A stretch of DNA of 12,299 nt from Candidatus Aquidulcis frankliniae (GTDB lineage: Bacteria > Chloroflexota > Limnocylindria > Limnocylindrales > Limnocylindraceae), in the NCBI GenBank assembly GCA_009925905.1, contig RFPZ01000038.1, forward strand, positions 1 to 12,299, written 5' to 3'. The notes below the pieces were generated by a model. It was not told the DNA's origin. It made no database searches and saw only the letters and a program-made list of their open reading frames with translations. This document shows positions 6,569 to 12,299 of the stretch, in pieces. Each line of letters opens with the position of its first letter. The stretch's first letter is position 1. Position numbers and translations under genes: made by a program.

Positions 6569-7749
6569 GCCGCCACCCCGCGTGCCTTGGCAACGAACCG
6601 CCCAATGCGCACCAGAGCTTCGCGTAGGTTCTCTTCCGACGTGGCGTAGCAGATACGCACATGTCCAACGCCACTGGCCCCAAACGAAGAGCCTGGAATC
6701 ACGGCAACGCGCTCTTCCGTGAGGAGTCGCTCGGCGAAGACCTCATCGGTGAGGCCAGTTGAGCGAATGTCGGGGAAGGCGTAGAAGGCGCCCTGCGGCG
6801 CACCCGTTGGCAGGTTAAGAGCCGCGAGGCCCTCCAACACGATGGTTCGACGTCGCGCGTAGGCGGCGCGCATCTCTTCAAGGGCAGGTTCGCCGTTCGT
6901 CAGTGCTTCAAGCGCAGCATCCTGCGCAATTGTTGGCGCGCTCATGATCGCGTACTGGTGAATCTTCACGAGCCCCGCCACGATCTCCTTCGGGGCGCAG
7001 AGGAACCCAACTCGCCACCCTGTCATTGCGTACGACTTCGAGAAGCCACCGATCAAGATTGTCCGCTCACGCATCCCGGGGTAGGCCGACATGGCGCGGT
7101 GCGCCGGTCCCTCGTACACGAGTCGGTCGTAGATCTCGTCGCTAATCACCACAAGGTCACGCGCGGCGGCGATCTTGGCGAGAGCCTCGCGGGTCGGTTC
7201 GTCGAGGGTAGCCCCCGTTGGGTTCGACGGATAGCCGAGGAAGAGCGCCTTGGCGCCCGCAGCAGCTGCATCAACCGCGTCCGCGTGAAGACGCCAGTTA
7301 TCCGTGGCGCTCGTTGCCACTGGTACGGCAGTGCCACCCGCAAAGACGATCGCGGGGAGATAGGCGACATACGATGGCTCTGGCAGCACGATGCGATCGC
7401 CCACGCCTATGACGCCGCGCACGGCCAGGTCAACCGCCTCAGATGCGCCGATCGTCACGATGATCTCGTTTTCTGGGTCGTAGCTTACGCCTGAGCGCTC
7501 CTGGATTTTCGCGGCGATGGCACGGCGCAGCTCGATCGTTCCGTAGTTCGAGGTGTAGTGGGTGCGCCCTGCGCGCAGGCTCGTCACCGCCGCCTCGACG
7601 ATATGGGCTGGGGTGTCGAAGTCGGGCTCCCCCACACCCAGGCTGATCACGTCACTCATCGTTGCGGCGATATCAAAGAAGCGTCGAATGCCAGAGGGCG
7701 GTACCGCGTGGACTCGGTCCGCCAGGGCGCGCTTTGCAAAATCGGTCAC
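6565..7749 (-). CDS. Class I/II PLP-dependent aminotransferase (aspartate/aromatic-type)
   Basis: A 394-aa fold-type I aminotransferase that moves an amino group between an amino acid and 2-oxoglutarate. Marks in order: SLGVGEPDFDTP (36-47), HYTSNYG (64-70), GASEAVDL phosphate-binding region (101-108), YPSNPTG with N176, SDEIYDRL with D204 and Y207, the Schiff-base lysine K238 in GGFSKSYAMTGWRVGF, and R365 (VRICYA) for the substrate carboxylate. The sequence looks closest to the AspB/PatA-like group, but the substrate cannot be fixed from sequence. The GTG start at 7749 is supported by a GGAGGT site five bases upstream and overlaps the gatA stop (GTGA); its own stop overlaps the gatB start. 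It therefore lies within the gat genes, between gatA and gatB, which is not the common gatCAB order and suggests a link to Asp/Glu supply. Confidence 0.95.
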   Translation of the reverse strand: MTDFAKRALADRVHAVPPSGIRRFFDIAATMSDVISLGVGEPDFDTPAHIVEAAVTSLRAGRTHYTSNYGTIELRRAIAAKIQERSGVSYDPENEIIVTIGASEAVDLAVRGVIGVGDRIVLPEPSYVAYLPAIVFAGGTAVPVATSATDNWRLHADAVDAAAAGAKALFLGYPSNPTGATLDEPTREALAKIAAARDLVVISDEIYDRLVYEGPAHRAMSAYPGMRERTILIGGFSKSYAMTGWRVGFLCAPKEIVAGLVKIHQYAIMSAPTIAQDAALEALTNGEPALEEMRAAYARRRTIVLEGLAALNLPTGAPQGAFYAFPDIRSTGLTDEVFAERLLTEERVAVIPGSSFGASGVGHVRICYATSEENLREALVRIGRFVAKARGVAA

Positions 7750-9293
7750 ACCGCACCTCCACCGAGTTTGGCGAGATCATGCGGTTCCACTGCACGCCAT
7801 GCCGCGGTCGCGGTGAGCGCCTCGTAGCCAGCCGAGATGCTGAGCAATTCAGCCTCAGACCACGGCTTGCCGATTAGTTGCAGACCAACTGGAAGATCTT
7901 CTGAGAGGCCGCACGGGATGCTGATCCCTGGGAGGCCGGCCATGTTCACCGGCAGGGTGCAAGCATCGGCGAGATACATGGAGACCGGATCGCTCATCTT
8001 GGCGCCGAACTTCCAGGCAACCTGCGGGCTCGTCGGCGCAACGATCGCGTCAAAGCCAGATTCCCAAACGCGATCGAAGTCTCGCGCAATGAGCGTGCGC
8101 ACCTTCTGTGCCTTCACGTAATAGGCGTCGTAGTAGCCGGCCGAGAGCGCGTAGGTGCCGAGCATGATGCGTCGTCGCACCTCTGGACCGAACCCGCGGC
8201 CGCGCGTTTCAAGGTAACCGTTCAACAGATCCCCACCACCATGCTTTGAGTCTCCGTAACGAATGCCGTCGTAGCGTGCGAGGTTCGCCGACGCCTCTGC
8301 CGGGGCAACGATGTAGTAGGTAGCAAGCGCGTGCTCAGTCGTGGGGAGGCTGACCTCCTCAACGATGCCCCCAGCAGCTTCGAGTGCGGCAACAGCATCG
8401 CGTACCGCGCGTTCGACGCCCGGCTCCATGCCCGGGACAAAGTACTCCTTCGGCAGGGCGAACCTTTTGCCACGAATGGCAGACGCCGCGGCATCACCGC
8501 TCGGGAGGTTCAGCAGCGTCGCATCGAGTGGGCTGCGCGAGCTGGTGGCGTCATGTTGATCCGCACCAGCGATCGCGTGCAGCATGAGCGCTGCATCCTG
8601 AGCCGATCGTGCGAATGGCCCGACCTGATCAAGCGACGAGGCAAACGCGACAATGCCGTAGCGCGAGACTCGCCCATACGTTGGCTTGATGCCGACGATG
8701 CCGGTGAGGCTGGCAGGCTGACGAATCGAGCCGCCTGTGTCGGTTCCGATGGAGAGCGGGGCGTGGTACGCCGCAACAGCTGCGGAAGATCCGCCCGACG
8801 ATCCACCTGGCACACGATCAATGCCCCACGGGTTCACCGTCTTCTTATATGCCGAGAACTCAGTTGATGAGCCCATTGCGAACTCGTCCATGTTGGTCTT
8901 CCCAAGGATTACCGCACCCGCCTCTTTGAGCCGCGCCGCGATGGTGGCGTCGTAAGGGCTGACATATCCCTCAAGAATTCGTGAGCCAGCAGTCGTTGGA
9001 GTTCCGGTGAGATTGACGAGGTCTTTCAGTGCAACAGGGATGCCGAGGAGTCGTGGGAGTGCGTTGAGCGCTGCGGCGCCAGATGCACGTGCCGCCGCGT
9101 AGCGCGCATCGGCGCGATCGGCCTCAGCGCGCGCCTCCGCGTGACGTAGGTGCAGCCAAGCGCCCAGGACGCCGTCTTCTCGTTCAATAGCGTTGAGGAG
9201 TTCGTCGGTGACAGCGCGCGAGGTTGCGGCACCCGATTGGAATGCGGCGCGCAGCTCTGTCGCGGTTGCGCGACGCAGGCTCTCCCCACTCAC
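7746..9293 (-). CDS. gatA: Aspartyl/glutamyl-tRNA(Asn/Gln) amidotransferase subunit A
   Basis: A 515-aa glutaminase subunit of GatCAB, of the amidase signature family; it releases ammonia from glutamine and passes it to GatB. The Ser-cisSer-Lys catalytic set is complete: K90 (VALKD), S165 in VPGGSSGGSSAAVAA and S189 in TDTGGSIRQPAS, with the same spacings (75 and 24) as I recall for S. aureus GatA. It is somewhat longer than the usual 480-490 aa; the extra length is in the N-terminal half, with an Ala/Arg/Glu-rich segment at about 50-78. The GTG start at 9293 overlaps the gatC stop and has a purine-rich GGAAGAGG site seven bases upstream. Confidence 0.98.
   Translation of the reverse strand: MSGESLRRATATELRAAFQSGAATSRAVTDELLNAIEREDGVLGAWLHLRHAEARAEADRADARYAAARASGAAALNALPRLLGIPVALKDLVNLTGTPTTAGSRILEGYVSPYDATIAARLKEAGAVILGKTNMDEFAMGSSTEFSAYKKTVNPWGIDRVPGGSSGGSSAAVAAYHAPLSIGTDTGGSIRQPASLTGIVGIKPTYGRVSRYGIVAFASSLDQVGPFARSAQDAALMLHAIAGADQHDATSSRSPLDATLLNLPSGDAAASAIRGKRFALPKEYFVPGMEPGVERAVRDAVAALEAAGGIVEEVSLPTTEHALATYYIVAPAEASANLARYDGIRYGDSKHGGGDLLNGYLETRGRGFGPEVRRRIMLGTYALSAGYYDAYYVKAQKVRTLIARDFDRVWESGFDAIVAPTSPQVAWKFGAKMSDPVSMYLADACTLPVNMAGLPGISIPCGLSEDLPVGLQLIGKPWSEAELLSISAGYEALTATAAWRAVEPHDLAKLGGGAV
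7755..7760 (-). promoter_or_regulatory. Shine-Dalgarno site of the aminotransferase gene
   Basis: GGAGGT on the minus strand, five bases before the GTG start at 7749. It decides the GTG start and shows that genes inside the operon use canonical ribosome binding. Confidence 0.75.
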
Positions 9294-9595
9294 CCGTCGG
9301 CCTCTTCCGAGAGGATCGCCTGCACGCGCACAAAGCCACCGCTTCGGGCTGGTGCGTTCTGTAGGGCGGCGTCAACAGGGAGGGACGGCTCAGCAGCGTC
9401 CTCACGCAGCGGCATCGCCTGCACGATCGTCTGTGCGCTTGGGAGCACGCTCGAGGTGTCTACGTCGGCGAGGTGGGCCCACTGCTCAAGGATGAGGTTC
9501 AGGTCGCCCTGGAGCTTCCCCAATTCGTCGCTGGTCAGGCCGAGGCGTGCCAGTGCGGCGACGCGTTCTACTTCGGCGCGGGTCAGGTCACTCAT
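9290..9595 (-). CDS. gatC: Aspartyl/glutamyl-tRNA(Asn/Gln) amidotransferase subunit C
   Basis: A 101-aa small subunit that wraps around GatA and stabilises the GatA-GatB interface. The N-terminal helix LTRAEVERVAALARLGLTSDEL (4-25) and the following LNLILEQWAHLADVDTSSV are the family pattern; the C-terminal LREDAAEPSLPVDAALQNAP region and GGFVRV near the end also match. Length is normal. The ATG at 9595 lies 25 bp downstream of the ligA stop, the only real gap inside this operon, and that gap carries a -10-like box and a small dyad. It overlaps gatA by 4 nt. Confidence 0.96.
   Translation of the reverse strand: MSDLTRAEVERVAALARLGLTSDELGKLQGDLNLILEQWAHLADVDTSSVLPSAQTIVQAMPLREDAAEPSLPVDAALQNAPARSGGFVRVQAILSEEADG
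9301..9308 (-). promoter_or_regulatory. Shine-Dalgarno-like site of gatA
   Basis: GGAAGAGG on the minus strand, seven bases before the GTG start at 9293, lying inside the 3' end of gatC. It supports GTG as the gatA start. Confidence 0.55.
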
Positions 9596-9612
9596 GCGGG
9601 AATCCTACCCGC
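9596..9612 (-). promoter_or_regulatory. Candidate gatC promoter or start-codon hairpin
   Basis: On the minus strand the 17 bases GCGGGTAGGATTCCCGC directly abut the gatC ATG. The 5-bp arms GCGGG and CCCGC are perfectly complementary with a 7-base loop. The loop carries TAGGAT, a TANNNT -10-type box exactly six bases before the ATG, which fits leaderless initiation. The same loop also holds AGGA, seven bases before the ATG, which could act as a weak Shine-Dalgarno in a transcript read through from ligA. DNA promoter, operator and RNA hairpin readings are all possible. Confidence 0.45.
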
Positions 9613-9620
9613 CCGACGGC

Positions 9621-11711
9621 TCAACCCCCCAAGAGAGCGACGAAGCCCGCCTCGTCAATGATCCGAATGCCAAGCTTCTCGGCAGCGGCACGCTTAGAGC
9701 CCGCCTTCTCCCCCGCCACGAGCAGCGTCGTCTTTGCGGTCACTGCATCGGCAACCGTACCCCCCGCCGCAGCGATGCGATCCTGCGCCTCGCGTCGGCT
9801 CCAACCCGTCGCCGTCAGGGTCCCCGTCACCACCACCACCTGGCCCGAAAGCGGACCGCCTGACGCGGCTGGTGTGGCCGCGGAGGGGAGGACGATGAGC
9901 CCGGCGTCAAACAGATCTTCAAGTGAATCGCCAGCAGAGCCGGTGGTGAACGCAGAGGCAATGCTCTCCGCAACCACCGCCCCGACCCCTGGGATCGCCG
10001 TGAACTCCTCGGCGGTCATCAACCGCAGGGCGGCGAGCACGTCGTGACCCCACGCGGCTCCAGTTGTGGGAGGGACTCGACGCTGGAGTTCCGCTGCCAC
10101 ATCCTTGGCCGTTGTCTCACCAACATGTCGAATGCCAAGTGCGACGAGTACACGCCACAGCTCTCGGTTTCGTCGCGCCTCAATGATGCCGAGCACATTG
10201 CTGATGCGATTCGGCCCCTCGCGTCGAGACCCGTCACTGAGGTTTCCCATGCGATCCAGCCCATCGAGCTGTTCGGCGGTCAGACGATAGAGATCACCGA
10301 GACGGCGAACGACGCCACGTTCCACGAGTTGTGCGAGCAACTTCTCGCCAACGCCCTCAAGGTCAAGCGCGCCGCGACCAACCGCGTAGCGCAACGTCTC
10401 GAAGTTCTGTGCTGGGCAGGCACGGTTTGGACAGCGGTGGCGCACCTCGTCGCGCACAACTTCGGCGTTGCATGATGGACAGTGCGTTGGCATGGTGAAC
10501 TCGGGGAGTGGCGAGGTGCGGCGCTCCGCAAGCCCACGCACCACCTCAGGAATCACGTCGCCCGCCTTTTGCAGCACCACGATGTCTCCGACTCGAACAT
10601 CTTTACGCCGAATCTCATCTATGTTGTGCAGCGTGGCTCGGCGCACCGTTGAACCAGCAACGAGAACAGGCTCCATTTCTGCCACTGGGGTGAGATACCC
10701 GGTGCGGCCTACTTCAACGCTGATACGGAGGAGTCGGGTCGTCACCTGCTCTGGTGGGAACTTGTAGGCGATCGCCCATTTTGGGGATCGCGCGATATAT
10801 CCGAGCTGCTCTTGGTCGGCTACTGAATCCACCTTGAGCACTGCGCCATCAGTCTCGTACTCAAGCGTGCGGCGTTTCTCTACCCACTCAGTGAGAAACG
10901 ATGCAGCACTCACCCCAGTGAGGCCCCCACGGGCGTTCTGCTCCGTGGGGAGTCCGAGTTCCTGGAGTCGACGCAACGCCGCACTTTGCGCGGTAGGGGC
11001 CGGCTCTTCGAAGATCTGGTAGGCGAAGAACGAGAGGTTCCGCTGCGCCGTAATCGCCGCATCTTTCTGCCGCAGTGATCCTGCAGCGGAGTTGCGAGGA
11101 TTTGCGTACAGGGGAAGGTCCGCGGCCGCCCGCTCAGCATTCAGCGCTGCAAACGATGATTTGGGCATATAGATCTCCCCGCGCACCTCGCAACTCACGG
11201 GCTTCGTGAGCGTCGCGGGGATCGAGCGAATCGTCCGAACGTTTGCCGTGACATCTTCGCCGGTGGTGCCGTCTCCACGCGTTGCGGCTCGGACGAGAGT
11301 GCCGCGTTCGTAGATGAGGCTCACCGCGAGTCCGTCGATCTTTAGTTCGGCCACGAGTTCAGGTTCACGACCGCCGAGCCCCTTCGCCGCGCTGGCAGCG
11401 AAGTCTACGACCTCCTCGGGCGAGAAGGCGTTCGAGAGGCTCAGCATCGGACGTTCGTGACGGACCTCGGTCAACTTGACCGCTGGCTCCACGCGATCGT
11501 CGGCACTCGCCCCAACGCGCTGCGAAGGTGAGTCTGGCGTCACGAGCTCGGGATGGTTCGCCTCCAGCGCATTAAGTTCAACGCGGAGTGCGTCGTATTC
11601 GGCATCGGTGAGCGTCGGGGAGTCGTCAATGTAGTAGCGACGATCCGCTTCGGTAATTGCCGCAACGAGTTCGCGATAGCGAGCCGCGGGTGCGAAAGCC
11701 TTCGCGTTCAT
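9621..11711 (-). CDS. ligA: NAD-dependent DNA ligase
   Basis: A 696-aa ligase that seals nicks in replication and repair using NAD+. Domains in order: Ia/adenylation (1-320) with RYYIDDSPTLTDAEYD (25-40) for NAD binding and the AMP-accepting lysine K124 in ELKIDGLAVSL; NPRNSAAGSLRQKD (204-217); DGAVLKVD (288-295); OB fold with VGRTGYLTPVAEMEPV (334-349); zinc finger with C411, C414, C427 and C432; helix-hairpin-helix repeats (about 445-590); and a BRCT domain (about 619-696). The HhH region carries a polar stretch, MGNLSDGSRREGPNRISNVL (488-507), where I expect the shorter GFGEKSAENL-type loop, so about ten residues are extra. The ATG at 11711 overlaps the stop of the helicase gene (ATGA) and follows a GGAGGT site. 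Confidence 0.98.
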   Translation of the reverse strand: MNAKAFAPAARYRELVAAITEADRRYYIDDSPTLTDAEYDALRVELNALEANHPELVTPDSPSQRVGASADDRVEPAVKLTEVRHERPMLSLSNAFSPEEVVDFAASAAKGLGGREPELVAELKIDGLAVSLIYERGTLVRAATRGDGTTGEDVTANVRTIRSIPATLTKPVSCEVRGEIYMPKSSFAALNAERAAADLPLYANPRNSAAGSLRQKDAAITAQRNLSFFAYQIFEEPAPTAQSAALRRLQELGLPTEQNARGGLTGVSAASFLTEWVEKRRTLEYETDGAVLKVDSVADQEQLGYIARSPKWAIAYKFPPEQVTTRLLRISVEVGRTGYLTPVAEMEPVLVAGSTVRRATLHNIDEIRRKDVRVGDIVVLQKAGDVIPEVVRGLAERRTSPLPEFTMPTHCPSCNAEVVRDEVRHRCPNRACPAQNFETLRYAVGRGALDLEGVGEKLLAQLVERGVVRRLGDLYRLTAEQLDGLDRMGNLSDGSRREGPNRISNVLGIIEARRNRELWRVLVALGIRHVGETTAKDVAAELQRRVPPTTGAAWGHDVLAALRLMTAEEFTAIPGVGAVVAESIASAFTTGSAGDSLEDLFDAGLIVLPSAATPAASGGPLSGQVVVVTGTLTATGWSRREAQDRIAAAGGTVADAVTAKTTLLVAGEKAGSKRAAAEKLGIRIIDEAGFVALLGG

Positions 11712-12299
11712 CCCTGCACCTCCAGATTTGCAATGCTCGCCGCAAGTGTCTTCACCCCCGACCCGGCAAAGGCGATCGTGACCTCCTCATCGTGGCGGGT
11801 CAGCTTTGACGTGACCACGATCCCTTCGCCGAACGTGGCATGCAGGACGCGGTCACCATCACGGAAGTAACGCTCACCTGGGATGCGCACGCGAACGGGC
11901 GCAGTGACGCGTGGCCGCAGTGGTGGGAGTACGGGCGTACCCGCCTCCGATTGCGGAGCACCTGCGGCGCCGCGGCCAGTAGCCCCCCAAGGGGGAATTC
12001 GCCCGACCGGCTGCAGCAGCTCTGGCGCCTCGCCAATGAACTCGTCGTCGTCCGGCGCCTCGTCGATCCCTTCGTCATGCGGAACGCGGAGTGAACCAGA
12101 GCGCGCGCCGGCGCTGTAGGCACGTCGCCGCGCCTCTAAGTCCCGATCCGGGCGAAATGCACCGCTCGGCGCGCCAGGAGTGCCGCTCCCCTCGCGCCAT
12201 GACTCGCCACCAGCAAATCCGGCACGCGCAGAGCGGAAACCACGGCCAAATCGCGTCTCACCATCGGCGCGTGGATCGTCGTCGTTCGCCACATCGAGA
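11708..12299 (-). CDS. pcrA: C-terminal part of UvrD/PcrA-type DNA helicase (5' part beyond the window)
   Basis: Only the last 196 residues are visible; the frame stays open to the right edge, so the start and all helicase motifs lie outside. The final 53 or so residues, YFRDGDRVLHATFGEGIVV and on through VTIAFAGSGVKTLAASIANLEV, match the small Tudor-like C-terminal domain of PcrA/UvrD, which in characterised proteins binds RNA polymerase. Before it is a long, low-complexity linker rich in Gly, Ala, Arg, Pro and acidic residues, probably disordered. A GTG at 12292 could serve as a start of a stand-alone protein, but the open upstream frame, the linker and the position before ligA (the pcrA-ligA order known from Firmicutes) make a truncated helicase far more likely. 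Its stop overlaps the ligA start (ATGA). Confidence 0.85.
   Translation of the reverse strand, partial: LDVANDDDPRADGETRFGRGFRSARAGFAGGESWREGSGTPGAPSGAFRPDRDLEARRRAYSAGARSGSLRVPHDEGIDEAPDDDEFIGEAPELLQPVGRIPPWGATGRGAAGAPQSEAGTPVLPPLRPRVTAPVRVRIPGERYFRDGDRVLHATFGEGIVVTSKLTRHDEEVTIAFAGSGVKTLAASIANLEVQG
11718..11723 (-). promoter_or_regulatory. Shine-Dalgarno site of ligA
   Basis: GGAGGT on the minus strand, six bases before the ATG at 11711, placed within the last codons of the helicase gene. It is canonical and confirms the ligA start. Confidence 0.8.

Noticed and set aside
6958..7494. 178-codon plus-strand open frame
   Set aside because: It is opposite the aminotransferase catalytic core; composition is that of a shadow frame.
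11708..12292. Stand-alone 194-aa protein starting at GTG 12292
   Set aside because: The frame is open to the window edge and the end matches the PcrA/UvrD C-terminal domain, so a truncated helicase gene explains it better.

Overview
This 12.3 kb window is a compact piece of bacterial chromosome made almost wholly of housekeeping genes, with no mobile element, CRISPR array, rRNA or tRNA visible. G+C is about 60% by eye. Short overlaps of ATGA or GTGA type join most genes. A pcrA-ligA-gatC-gatA gene order, a DnaE with an intact PHP metal site, and leaderless-looking promoters (a TANNNT box 6-7 nt before the start codon) beside canonical GGAGGT ribosome binding sites suggest a high-GC lineage such as Chloroflexota or Actinomycetota. 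I lean weakly to Chloroflexota, but the sequence alone does not settle it.

Layout, left to right: (1) the first 907 codons of dnaE, the replicative polymerase alpha subunit, on the minus strand and running off the left edge; (2) a 35 bp divergent intergenic region with two face-to-face leaderless-type promoters; (3) a three-gene plus-strand unit: a YccU-type CoA-binding protein, a 248-aa protein I do not recognise, and a PfkB-family sugar kinase resembling fructoselysine 6-kinase; (4) a convergent junction where the last four bases of two genes overlap; (5) a long minus-strand operon read from the right edge: C-terminal part of pcrA/uvrD helicase, ligA, gatC, gatA, a class I aminotransferase, gatB, and a 90-aa two-helix membrane protein.

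The minus-strand operon combines DNA repair and replication (helicase PcrA, NAD-dependent ligase) with the GatCAB amidotransferase, which makes Gln-tRNA(Gln) and/or Asn-tRNA(Asn). The aminotransferase sits between gatA and gatB and interconverts amino and keto acids, possibly of the Asp/Glu pool that GatCAB works on. gatC has its own candidate promoter and a small dyad right at its start codon, so the amidotransferase part may also be transcribed separately.

I see no convincing new multi-gene system. The points most worth checking are the unknown plus-strand protein and its kinase partner, the aminotransferase inside the gat genes, the same-frame gatB/membrane-protein junction, and the leaderless or hairpin start regions.
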